DNA from: Nematostella vectensis
Lineage: Eukaryota; Cnidaria; Anthozoa; Actiniaria; Edwardsiidae
Assembly (NCBI RefSeq): GCF_932526225.1
Contig: NC_064048.1
Coordinates: forward strand, 4,350,437-4,410,436
Reading direction: 5' to 3'
Length of the DNA stretch: 60,000 nucleotides
Part shown: piece by piece, positions 40,733 to 55,700 of the stretch
How the letters are laid out: every line of letters begins with the position of its first letter
Position numbering within the stretch: the stretch's first letter is position 1
Translations under genes and position numbers: made by a program
The notes under the pieces: generated by a model
The model's input: only the letters and a program-made list of their open reading frames with translations
What the model was told of the DNA's origin: nothing
The model's database searches: none

Positions 40733-43700
40733 CTAGATAATACAACAGAACAAGTCAACTCCAACATGGGAATATCCCCTAGATAATACAACAGAACAAG
40801 TCAACTCCAACATGGGAATATCCCCTAGATAATACAACAGAAAAAGTCAACTCCAACAATGGAACATCCCCTAGATAATACAACAGAAAAAGTCAACTCC
40901 GACAATGGAACATCCCCTAGATAATACAACAGAAAAAAGTCAATTTCGACATGAGAATATCCCCTAGATAATACAACAAAAAAAAGTCAACTCCGATATT
41001 GGAACATCCCCTAGATAATACAACAGAAAAAGTCAACTCCAACAATGGAACATCCCCTAGATAATACAACAGAAAAAGTCAACTCCGACATTGGAATATC
41101 CCCTAGATAATACAACAGAAAAAGTCAACTCCAACAATGGAACATCCCCTAGATAATACAACAGAAAAAGTCAACTCCAACAATGGAACATCCTCTAGAT
41201 AATACAACAGAAAAAGTCAACTCCGACATTGGAATATCCCCTAGATAATACAACAGAAAAAAGTCAATTTCGACATGAGAATATCCCCTAGATAATACAA
41301 CAAAAAAAGTCAACTCCGATATTGGAACATCCCCTAGATAATACAACAGAAAAAGTCAACTCCGACATTGGAATATCCCCTAGATAATACAACAGAAAAA
41401 GTCAACTCCGACATTGGAATATCCCCTAGATAATACAACAGAAAAAGTTAACTCCAACAATGGAATATCCCCTAGATAATACAACAAAAAAAGTCAACTC
41501 CGATATTGGAACATCCCCTAGATAATACAACAGAAAAAGTCAACTCCGACATTGGAATATCCCCTAGATAATACAACAGAAAAAGTCAACTCCAACATGG
41601 GAATATCCCCTAGATAATACAACAGAAAAAGTCAACTCCAACATGGGAACATCCCCTAGATAATACAACAGAAAAAGTCAACTCCGACATGGGAACATCC
41701 CCTAGATAATACAACAGAAAAAGTCAACTCCGATATTGGAACATCCCCTAGATAATACAACAGAAAAAGTTAACTCCAACAATGGAACATCCCCTTGACA
41801 ATACAACAGAAAAAGTCAATTCCAACATGGGAACATCCCCTAGATAATACAACAGAAAACGTCAACTCCGACAATGGAATATCCCCTAGATAATACAACA
41901 GAAAAAGTCAACTCCAACATGGGAACATCCCCTAAATAATACAACAGAAAAAGTCAACTCCGATATTGGAACATCCCCTAGATAATACAACAGAAAAAAG
42001 TCAATTCCGACATGAGAATATCCCCTAGATAATACAACAGAAAAAGTCAACTCCGACATTGGAATATCCCCTAGATAATACAACAGAAAAAGTTAACTCC
42101 AACAATGGAATATCCCCTAGATAATACAACAAAAAAAGTCAACTCCGATATTGGAACATCCCCTAGATAATACAACAGAAAAAGTTAACTCCAACAATGG
42201 AATATCCCCTAGATAATACAACAAAAAAAGTCAACTCCGATATTGGAACATCCCCTAGATAATACAACAGAAAAAGTCAACTCCAACAATGGAACATCCC
42301 CTAGATAATACAACAGAAAAAGTCAACTCCGACATTGGAATATCCCCTAGATAATACAACAGAAAAAGTCAACTCCGACATTGGAACATCCCCTACAGAA
42401 TACAACAGAAAAAGTCAACTCCAACATGGGAATATCCCCTAGATAATACAACAGAAAAAGTCAACTCCAACATGGGAACATCCCCTAGATAATACAACAG
42501 AAAAAGTCAACTCCGACATGGGAACATCCCCTAGATAATACAACAGAAAAAGTCAACTCCGATATTGGAACATCCCCTAGATAATACAACAGAAAAAGTT
42601 AACTCCAACAATGGAACATCCCCTAGACAATACAACAGAAAAAGTCAACTCCAACATGGGAACATCCCCTAGATAATACAACAGAAAACGTCAACTCCGA
42701 CAATGGAATATCCCCTAGATAATACAACAGAAAAAGTCAACTCCAACATGGGAACATCCCCTAAATAATACAACAGAAAAAGTCAACTCCGACAATGGAA
42801 CATCCCCTAGATAATACAACAGAAAAAGTCAACTCCGACATGGGAATATCCCCTAGATAATACAACAGAAAAAGTCAACTCCAACATGGGAATATCCCCT
42901 AGATAATACAACAGAAAAAGTCAACTCCGACATGGGAATATCCCCTAGATAATACAACAGAAAAAGTCAATTCCGACATGGGAATATCCCCTAGATAATA
43001 CAACAGAAAAAGTCAACTCCAACATGGGAACATCCCCTAGATAATACAACAGAAAAAGTCAATTCCGACATGGGAATATCCCCTAAATAATACAACAGAA
43101 AAAGTCAACTCCGACAATGGAACATCCCCTAGATAATACAACAGAAAAAGTCAACTCCGACATGGAAATATCCCCTAGATAATACAACAGAAAAAGTCAA
43201 CTCCGACAATGGAACATCCCCTAGATAATACAACAGAAAAAGTCAACTCCGACATGGAAATATCCCCTAGATAATACAACAGAAAAAGTCAACTCCAACA
43301 TGGGAATATCCCCTAGATAATACAACAGAAAAAGTCAACTCCGACATGGGAACATCCCCTAGATAATACAACAGAAAAAGTCAACTCCGACATGGGAATA
43401 TCCCCTAGATAATACAACAGAAAAAGTCAACTCCAACAATGGAACATCCCCTAGATAATACAACAGAAAAAGTCAACTCCGACAATGGAACATCCCCTAG
43501 ATAATACAACAGAAAAAAGTCAATTTCGACATGAGAATATCCCCTAGATAATACAACAAAAAAAAGTCAACTCCGATATTGGAACATCCCCTAGATAATA
43601 CAACAGAAAAAGTCAACTCCAACAATGGAACATCCCCTAGATAATACAACAGAAAAAGTTAACTCCGACATTGGAATATCCCCTAGATAATACAACAGAA

Positions 43701-46700
43701 AAAGTCAACTCCAACAATGGAACATCCCCTAGATAATACAACAGAAAAAGTCAACTCCAACAATGGAACATCCTCTAGATAATACAACAGAAAAAGTCAA
43801 CTCCGACATTGGAATATCCCCTAGATAATACAACAGAAAAAAGTCAATTTCGACATGAGAATATCCCCTAGATAATACAACAAAAAAAGTCAACTCCGAT
43901 ATTGGAACATCCCCTAGATAATACAACAGAAAAAGTCAACTCCGACATTGGAATATCCCCTAGATAATACAACAGAAAAAGTTAACTCCAACAATGGAAT
44001 ATCCCCTAGATAATACAACAAAAAAAGTCAACTCCGATATTGGAACATCCCCTAGATAATACAACAGAAAAAGTCAACTCCAACATGGGAATATCCCCTA
44101 GATAATACAACAGAAAAAGTCAACTCCGACATGGGAACATCCCCTAGATAATACAACAGAAAAAGTCAACTCCGACATGGGAATATCCCCTAGATAATAC
44201 AACAGAAAAAGTCAACTCCAACAATGGAACATCCCCTAGATAATACAACAGAAAAAGTCAACTCCGACAATGGAACATCCCCTAGATAATACAACAGAAA
44301 AAAGTCAATTTCGACATGAGAATATCCCCTAGATAATACAACAAAAAAAAGTCAACTCCGATATTGGAACATCCCCTAGATAATACAACAGAAAAAGTCA
44401 ACTCCAACAATGGAACATCCCCTAGATAATACAACAGAAAAAGTCAACTCCGACATTGGAATATCCCCTAGATAATACAACAGAAAAAGTCAACTCCAAC
44501 AATGGAACATCCCCTAGATAATACAACAGAAAAAGTCAACTCCAACAATGGAACATCCTCTAGATAATACAACAGAAAAAGTCAACTCCGACATTGGAAT
44601 ATCCCCTAGATAATACAACAGAAAAAAGTCAATTTCGACATGAGAATATCCCCTAGATAATACAACAAAAAAAGTCAACTCCGATATTGGAACATCCCCT
44701 AGATAATACAACAGAAAAAGTCAACTCCGACATTGGAATATCCCCTAGATAATACAACAGAAAAAGTTAACTCCAACAATGGAATATCCCCTAGATAATA
44801 CAACAAAAAAAGTCAACTCCGATATTGGAACATCCCCTAGATAATACAACAGAAAATGTCAACTCCGACATTGGAATATCCCCTAGATAATACAACAGAA
44901 AAAGTCAACTCCAGCATGGGAATATCCCCTAGATAATACAACAGAAAAAGTCAACTCCAACATGGGAACATCCCCTAGATAATACAACAGAAAAAGTCAA
45001 CTCCGACATGGGAACATCCCCTAGATAATACAACAGAAAAAGTCAACTCCGATATTGGAACAACCCCTAGATAATACAACAGAAAAAGTTAACTCCGACA
45101 TAAGAACATCCCCTAGATAATACAACAGAAAAAGTCAACTCCGATATTGGAACATCCCCTAGATAATACAACAGAAAAAGTCAACTCCGACATTGGAATA
45201 TCCCCTAGATAATACAACAGAAAAAGTTAACTCCAACAATGGAATATCCCCTAGATAATACAACAAAAAAAGTCAACTCCGATATTGGAACATCCCCTAG
45301 ATAATACAACAGAAAAAGTCAACTCCAACATGGGAATATCCCCTAGATAATACAACAGAAAAAGTCAACTCCGACATGGGAACATCCCCTAGATAATACA
45401 ACAGAAAAAGTCAACTCCGACATGGGAATATCCCCTAGATAATACAACAGAAAAAGTCAACTCCAACAATGGAACATCCCCTAGATAATACAACAGAAAA
45501 AGTCAACTCCGACAATGGAACATCCCCTAGATAATACAACAGAAAAAAGTCAATTTCGACATGAGAATATCCCCTAGATAATACAACAAAAAAAAGTCAA
45601 CTCCGATATTGGAACATCCCCTAGATAATACAACAGAAAAAGTCAACTCCAACAATGGAACATCCCCTAGATAATACAACAGAAAAAGTCAACTCCGACA
45701 TTGGAATATCCCCTAGATAATACAACAGAAAAAGTCAACTCCAACAATGGAACATCCCCTAGATAATACAACAGAAAAAGTCAACTCCAACAATGGAACA
45801 TCCTCTAGATAATACAACAGAAAAAGTCAACTCCGACATTGGAATATCCTCTAGATAATACAACAGAAAAAAGTCAATTTCGACATGAGAATATCCCCTA
45901 GATAATACAACAAAAAAAGTCAACTCCGATATTGGAACATCCCCTAGATAATACAACAGAAAAAGTCAACTCCGACATTGGAATATCCCCTAGATAATAC
46001 AACAGAAAAAGTTAACTCCAACAATGGAATATCCCCTAGATAATACAACAAAAAAAGTCAACTCCGATATTGGAACATCCCCTAGATAATACAACAGAAA
46101 AAGTCAACTCCGACATTGGAATATCCCCTAGATAATACAACAGAAAAAGTCAACTCCAGCATGGGAATATCCCCTAGATAATACAACAGAAAAAGTCAAC
46201 TCCAACATGGGAACATCCCCTAGATAATACAACAGAAAAAGTCAACTCCGACATGGGAACATCCCCTAGATAATACAACAGAAAAAGTCAACTCCGATAT
46301 TGGAACAACCCCTAGATAATACAACAGAAAAAGTTAACTCCAACAATGGAACATCCCCTAGACAATACAACAGAAAAAGTCAACTCCAACATGGGAACAT
46401 CCCCTAGATAATACAACAGAAAACGTCAACTCCGACAATGGAATATCCCCTAGATAATACAACAGAAAAAGTCAACTCCAACATGGGAACATCCCCTAAA
46501 TAATACAACAGAAAAAGTCAACTCCAACATGGGAATATCCCCTAGATAATACAACATGGGAACATCCCCTAGATAATACAACAGAAAAAGTCAACTCCAA
46601 CATGGGAACATCCCCTAGATAATACAACAGAAAAAGTTAACTCCGACATGGGAATATCCCCTAGAAAATACAACAGAAAAAGTCAACTCCAACATGGGAA

Positions 46701-49700
46701 CATCCCCTAGATAATACAACAGAAAAAGTCAACTCCAAAATCGGAATATCCCCTAGATAATACAACAGAAAAAGTCAACTCCAACATGGGAATATCCCCT
46801 AGATAATACAACAGAAAAAGTCAACTCCAACATGGGAATTTCCCCTAGATAATACAACAGAAAAAGTCAACTCCGACATTGGAACATCCCCTAGATAATA
46901 CAACAGAAAAAGTCAACTCCAACATGGGAATATCCCCTAGATAATACAACAGAAAAAGTCAACTCCAACATGGGAATATCCCCTAGATAATACAACAGAA
47001 AAAGTCAACTCCAACATGGGAATATCCCCTAGATAATACAACAGAAAAAGTCAACTCCGACATTGGAATATCCCCTAGATAATACAACAGAAAAAAGTCA
47101 ACTCCAACATGAGAACATCCCCTAGATAATACAACAGAAAAAGTCAACTCCAACATGGGAATATCCCCTAGATAATACAACAGAAAAAGTCAACTCCAAC
47201 ATGGGAATATCCCCTAGATAATACAACAGAAAAAGTCAACTCCGACATTGGAATATCCCCTAGATAATACAACAGAAAAAAGTCAACTCCAACATGAGAA
47301 CATCCCCTACAGAATACAACAGAAAAAGTCAACTCCGATATTGGAACATCCCCTAGATAATACAACAGAAAAAAGTCAATTCCGACATGAGAATATCCCC
47401 TAGATAATACAACAGAAAAAGTCAACTCCGACAATGGAACATCCCCTAGATAATACAACAGAAAAAGTCAACTCCGACATGGAAATATCCCCTAGATAAT
47501 ACAACAGAAAAAGTCAACTCCAACATGGAATATCCCCTAGATAATACAACAGAAAAAGTCAACTCCAACATGGGAACATCCCCTAAATAATACAACAGAA
47601 AAAGTCAACTCCAACATGGGAATATCCCCTAGATAATACAACATGGGAACATCCCCTAGATAATACAACAGAAAAAGTCAACTCCAACATGGGAACATCC
47701 CCTAGATAATACAACAGAAAAAGTTAACTCCGACATGGGAATATCCCCTAGAAAATACAACAGAAAAAGTCAACTCCAACATGGGAACATCCCCTAGATA
47801 ATACAACAGAAAAAGTCAACTCCAAAATCGGAATATCCCCTAGATAATACAACAGAAAAAGTCAACTCCAACATGGGAACATCCCCTAGATAATACAACA
47901 GAAAAAGTCAACTCCAACATGGGAATTTCCCCTAGATAATACAACAGAAAAAGTCAACTCCGACATTGGAACATCCCCTAGATAATACAACAGAAAAAGT
48001 CAACTCCAACATGGGAATATCCCCTAGATAATACAACAGAAAAAGTCAACTCCAACATGGGAATATCCCCTAGATAATACAACAGAAAAAGTCAACTCCA
48101 ACATGGGAATATCCCCTAGATAATACAACAGAAAAAGTCAACTCCGACATTGGAATATCCCCTAGATAATACAACAGAAAAAAGTCAACTCCAACATGAG
48201 AACATCCCCTACAGAATACAACAGAAAAAGTCAACTCCGACATGGGAATATCCCCTAGATAATACAACAGAAAAAGTCAACTCCGACATCGGAATATCCC
48301 CTAGATAATACAACAGAAAAAGTTAACTCCAACAATGGAATATCCCCTAGATAATACAACAAAAAAAGTCAACTCCGATATTGGAACATCCCCTAGATAA
48401 TACAACAGAAAAAGTTAACTCCAACAATGGAATATCCCCTAGATAATACAACAAAAAAAGTCAACTCCGATATTGGAACATCCCCTAGATAATACAACAG
48501 AAAAAGTCAACTCCAACAATGGAACATCCCCTAGATAATACAACAGAAAAAGTCAACTCCGACATTGGAATATCCCCTAGATAATACAACAGAAAAAGTC
48601 AACTCAGACATTGGAACATCCCCTACAGAATACAACAGAAAAAGTCAACTCCAACATGGGAATATCCCCTAGATAATACAACAGAAAAAGTCAACTCCAA
48701 CATGGGAACATCCCCTAGATAATACAACAGAAAAAGTCAACTCCGACATGGGAACATCCCCTAGATAATACAACAGAAAAAGTCAACTCCGATATTGGAA
48801 CATCCCCTAGATAATACAACAGAAAAAGTTAACTCCAACAATGGAACATCCCCTAGACAATACAACAGAAAAAGTCAACTCCAACATGGGAACATCCCCT
48901 AGATAATACAACAGAAAACGTCAACTCCGACAATGGAATATCCCCTAGATAATACAACAGAAAAAGTCAACTCCAACATGGGAACATCCCCTAAATAATA
49001 CAACAGAAAAAGTCAACTCCGACAATGGAACATCCCCTAGATAATACAACAGAAAAAGTCAACTCCGACATGGGAATATCCCCTAGATAATACAACAGAA
49101 AAAGTCAACTCCAACATGGGAATATCCCCTAGATAATACAACAGAAAAAGTCAACTCCGACATGGGAATATCCCCTAGATAATACAACAGAAAAAGTCAA
49201 TTCCGACATGGGAATATCCCCTAGATAATACAACAGAAAAAGTCAACTCCAACATGGGAACATCCCCTAGATAATACAACAGAAAAAGTCAATTCCGACA
49301 TGGGAATATCCCCTAAATAATACAACAGAAAAAGTCAACTCCGACAATGGAACATCCCCTAGATAATACAACAGAAAAAGTCAACTCCGACATGGAAATA
49401 TCCCCTAGATAATACAACAGAAAAAGTCAACTCCGACAATGGAACATCCCCTAGATAATACAACAGAAAAAGTCAACTCCGACATGGAAATATCCCCTAG
49501 ATAATACAACAGAAAAAGTCAACTCCAACATGGGAATATCCCCTAGATAATACAACAGAAAAAGTCAACTCCGACATGGGAACATCCCCTAGATAATACA
49601 ACAGAAAAAGTCAACTCCGACATGGGAATATCCCCTAGATAATACAACAGAAAAAGTCAACTCCAACAATGGAACATCCCCTAGATAATACAACAGAAAA

Positions 49701-52700
49701 AGTCAACTCCGACAATGGAACATCCCCTAGATAATACAACAGAAAAAAGTCAATTTCGACATGAGAATATCCCCTAGATAATACAACAAAAAAAAGTCAA
49801 CTCCGATATTGGAACATCCCCTAGATAATACAACAGAAAAAGTTAACTCCAACAATGGAACATCCCCTAGATAATACAACAGAAAAAGTCAACTCCGACA
49901 TTGGAATATCCCCTAGATAATACAACAGAAAAAGTCAACTCCAACAATGGAACATCCCCTAGATAATACAACAGAAAAAGTCAACTCCAACAATGGAACA
50001 TCCTCTAGATAATACAACAGAAAAAGTCAACTCCGACATTGGAATATCCCCTAGATAATACAACAGAAAAAAGTCAATTTCGACATGAGAATATCCCCTA
50101 GATAATACAACAAAAAAAGTCAACTCCGATATTGGAACATCCCCTAGATAATACAACAGAAAAAGTCAACTCCGACATTGGAATATCCCCTAGATAATAC
50201 AACAGAAAAAGTTAACTCCAACAATGGAATATCCCCTAGATAATACAACAAAAAAAGTCAACTCCGATATTGGAACATCCCCTAGATAATACAACAGAAA
50301 AAGTCAACTCCAACATGGGAATATCCCCTAGATAATACAACAGAAAAAGTCAACTCCGACATGGGAACATCCCCTAGATAATACAACAGAAAAAGTCAAC
50401 TCCGACATGGGAATATCCCCTAGATAATACAACAGAAAAAGTCAACTCCATCAATGGAACATCCCCTAGATAATACAACAGAAAAAGTCAACTCCGACAA
50501 TGGAACATCCCCTAGATAATACAACAGAAAAAAGTCAATTTCGACATGAGAATATCCCCTAGATAATACAACAAAAAAAAGTCAACTCCGATATTGGAAC
50601 ATCCCCTAGATAATACAACAGAAAAAGTCAACTCCAACAATGGAACATCCCCTAGATAATACAACAGAAAAAGTCAACTCCGACATTGGAATATCCCCTA
50701 GATAATACAACAGAAAAAGTCAACTCCAACAATGGAACATCCCCTAGATAATACAACAGAAAAAGTCAACTCCAACAATGGAACATCCTCTAGATAATAC
50801 AACAGAAAAAGTCAACTCCGACATTGGAATATCCCCTAGATAATACAACAGAAAAAAGTCAATTTCGACATGAGAATATCCCCTAGATAATACAACAAAA
50901 AAAGTCAACTCCGATATTGGAACATCCCCTAGATAATACAACAGAAAAAGTCAACTCCGACATTGGAATATCCCCTAGATAATACAACAGAAAAAGTTAA
51001 CTCCAACAATGGAATATCCCCTAGATAATACAACAAAAAAAGTCAACTCCGATATTGGAACATCCCCTAGATAATACAACAGAAAAAGTCAACTCCGACA
51101 TTGGAATATCCCCTAGATAATACAACAGAAAAAGTCAACTCCAGCATGGGAATATCCCCTAGATAATACAACAGAAAAAGTCAACTCCAACATGGGAACA
51201 TCCCCTAGATAATACAACAGAAAAAGTCAACTCCGACATGGGAACATCCCCTAGATAATACAACAGAAAAAGTCAACTCCGATATTGGAACAACCCCTAG
51301 ATAATACAACAGAAAAAGTTAACTCCGACATAAGAACATCCCCTAGATAATACAACAGAAAAAGTCAACTCCGATATTGGAACATCCCCTAGATAATACA
51401 ACAGAAAAAGTCAACTCCGACATTGGAATATCCCCTAGATAATACAACAGAAAAAGTTAACTCCAACAATGGAATATCCCCTAGATAATACAACAAAAAA
51501 AGTCAACTCCGATATTGGAACATCCCCTAGATAATACAACAGAAAAAGTCAACTCCAACATGGGAATATCCCCTAGATAATACAACAGAAAAAGTCAACT
51601 CCGACATGGGAACATCCCCTAGATAATACAACAGAAAAAGTCAACTCCGACATGGGAATATCCCCTAGATAATACAACAGAAAAAGTCAACTCCAACAAT
51701 GGAACATCCCCTAGATAATACAACAGAAAAAGTCAACTCCGACAATGGAACATCCCCTAGATAATACAACAGAAAAAAGTCAATTTCGACATGAGAATAT
51801 CCCCTAGATAATACAACAAAAAAAGTCAACTCCGATATTGGAACATCCCCTAGATAATACAACAGAAAAAGTCAACTCCGACATTGGAATATCCCCTAGA
51901 TAATACAACAGAAAAAGTTAACTCCAACAATGGAATATCCCCTAGATAATACAACAAAAAAAGTCAACTCCGATATTGGAACATCCCCTAGATAATACAA
52001 CAGAAAAAGTCAACTCCGACATTGGAATATCCCCTAGATAATACAACAGAAAAAGTCAACTCCAGCATGGGAATATCCCCTAGATAATACAACAGAAAAA
52101 GTCAACTCCAACATGGGAACATCCCCTAGATAATACAACAGAAAAAGTCAACTCCGACATGGGAACATCCCCTAGATAATACAACAGAAAAAGTCAACTC
52201 CGATATTGGAACAACCCATAGATAATACAACAGAAAAAGTTAACTCCAACAATGGAACATCCCCTAGACAATACAACAGAAAAAGTCAACTCCAACATGG
52301 GAACATCCCCTAGATAATACAACAGAAAACGTCAACTCCGACAATGGAATATCCCCTAGATAATACAACAGAAAAAGTCAACTCCAACATGGGAACATCC
52401 CCTAAATAATACAACAGAAAAAGTCAACTCCAACATGGGAATATCCCCTAGATAATACAACATGGGAACATCCCCTAGATAATACAACAGAAAAAGTCAA
52501 CTCCAACATGGGAACATCCCCTAGATAATACAACAGAAAAAGTTAACTCCGACATGGGAATATCCCCTAGAAAATACAACAGAAAAAGTCAACTCCAAAA
52601 TCGGAATATCCCCTAGATAATACAACAGAAAAAGTCAACTCCAACATGGGAATATCCCCTAGATAATACAACAGAAAAAGTCAACTCCAACATGGGAATT

Positions 52701-55700
52701 TCCCCTAGATAATACAACAGAAAAAGTCAACTCCGACATTGGAACATCCCCTAGATAATACAACAGAAAAAGTCAACTCCAACATGGGAATATCCCCTAG
52801 ATAATACAACAGAAAAAGTCAACTCCAACATGGGAATATCCCCTAGATAATACAACAGAAAAAGTCAACTCCAACATGGGAATATCCCCTAGATAATACA
52901 ACAGAAAAAGTCAACTCCGACATTGGAATATCCCCTAGATAATACAACAGAAAAAAGTCAACTCCAACATGAGAACATCCCCTAGATAATACAACAGAAA
53001 AAGTCAACTCCAACATGGGAATATCCCCTAGATAATACAACAGAAAAAGTCAACTCCAACATGGGAATATCCCCTAGATAATACAACAGAAAAAGTCAAC
53101 TCCGACATTGGAATATCCCCTAGATAATACAACAGAAAAAAGTCAACTCCAACATGAGAACATCCCCTACAGAATACAACAGAAAAAGTCAACTCCGATA
53201 TTGGAACATCCCCTAGATAATACAACAGAAAAAAGTCAATTCCGACATGAGAATATCCCCTAGATAATACAACAGAAAAAGTCAACTCCGACAATGGAAC
53301 ATCCCCTAGATAATACAACAGAAAAAGTCAACTCCGACATGGAAATATCCCCTAGATAATACAACAGAAAAAGTCAACTCCAACATGGAATATCCCCTAG
53401 ATAATACAACAGAAAAAGTCAACTCCAACATGGGAACATCCCCTAAATAATACAACAGAAAAAGTCAACTCCAACATGGGAATATCCCCTAGATAATACA
53501 ACATGGGAACATCCCCTAGATAATACAACAGAAAAAGTCAACTCCAACATGGGAACATCCCCTAGATAATACAACAGAAAAAGTTAACTCCGACATGGGA
53601 ATATCCCCTAGAAAATACAACAGAAAAAGTCAACTCCAACATGGGAACATCCCCTAGATAATACAACAGAAAAAGTCAACTCCAAAATCGGAATATCCCC
53701 TAGATAATACAACAGAAAAAGTCAACTCCAACATGGGAATATCCCCTAGATAATACAACAGAAAAAGTCAACTCCAACATGGGAATTTCCCCTAGATAAT
53801 ACAACAGAAAAAGTCAACTCCGACATTGGAACATCCCCTAGATAATACAACAGAAAAAGTCAACTCCAACATGGGAATATCCCCTAGATAATACAACAGA
53901 AAAAGTCAACTCCAACATGGGAATATCCCCTAGATAATACAACAGAAAAAGTCAACTCCAACATGGGAATATCCCCTAGATAATACAACAGAAAAAGTCA
54001 ACTCCGACATTGGAATATCCCCTAGATAATACAACAGAAAAAAGTCAACTCCAACATGAGAACATCCCCTACAGAATACAACAGAAAAAGTCAACTCCGA
54101 TATTGGAACATCCCCTAGATAATACAACAGAAAAAAGTCAATTCCGACATGAGAATATCCCCTAGATAATACAACAGAAAAAGTCAATTCCGACATGGGA
54201 ATATCCCCTAGATAATACAACAGAAAAAGTCAACTCCGACATCGGAATATCCCCTAGATAATACAACAGAAAAAGTCAACTCCAACATGGGAATATCCCC
54301 TAGATAATACAACAGAAAAAGTCAACTACGACATGGAATATCCCCTAGATAATACAACAGAAAAAGTCAACTCCGACAATGGAACATCCCCTAGATAATA
54401 CAACAGAAAAAGTCAACTCCGACAATGGAACATCCCCTAGATAATACAACAGAAAAAGTCAACTCCGACATGGGAATATCCCCTAGATAATACAACAGAA
54501 AAAGTCAACTCCAACATGGGAATATCCCCTAGATAATACAACAGAAAAAGTCAACTCCGACATTGGAATATCCCCTAGATAATACAACAGAAAAAAGTCA
54601 ACTCCAACATGAGAACATCCCCTAGATAATACAACAGAAAAAGTCAACTCCAACATGGGAATATCCCCTAGATAATACAACAGAAAAAGTCAACTCCAAC
54701 ATGGGAATATCCCCTAGATAATACAACAGAAAAAGTCAACTCCGACATTGGAATATCCCCTAGATAATACAACAGAAAAAAGTCAACTCCAACATGAGAA
54801 CATCCCCTACAGAATACAACAGAAAAAGTCAACTCCGATATTGGAACATCCCCTAGATAATACAACAGAAAAAAGTCAATTCCGACATGAGAATATCCCC
54901 TAGATAATACAACAGAAAAAGTCAACTCCGACAATGGAACATCCCCTAGATAATACAACAGAAAAAGTCAACTCCGACATGGAAATATCCCCTAGATAAT
55001 ACAACAGAAAAAGTCAACTCCAACATGGAATATCCCCTAGATAATACAACAGAAAAAGTCAACTCCAACATGGGAACATCCCCTAAATAATACAACAGAA
55101 AAAGTCAACTCCAACATGGGAATATCCCCTAGATAATACAACATGGGAACATCCCCTAGATAATACAACAGAAAAAGTCAACTCCAACATGGGAACATCC
55201 CCTAGATAATACAACAGAAAAAGTTAACTCCGACATGGGAATATCCCCTAGAAAATACAACAGAAAAAGTCAACTCCAACATGGGAACATCCCCTAGATA
55301 ATACAACAGAAAAAGTCAACTCCAAAATCGGAATATCCCCTAGATAATACAACAGAAAAAGTCAACTCCAACATGGGAATATCCCCTAGATAATACAACA
55401 GAAAAAGTCAACTCCAACATGGGAATTTCCCCTAGATAATACAACAGAAAAAGTCAACTCCGACATTGGAACATCCCCTAGATAATACAACAGAAAAAGT
55501 CAACTCCAACATGGGAATATCCCCTAGATAATACAACAGAAAAAGTCAACTCCAACATGGGAATATCCCCTAGATAATACAACAGAAAAAGTCAACTCCA
55601 ACATGGGAATATCCCCTAGATAATACAACAGAAAAAGTCAACTCCGACATTGGAATATCCCCTAGATAATACAACAGAAAAAAGTCAACTCCAACATGAG

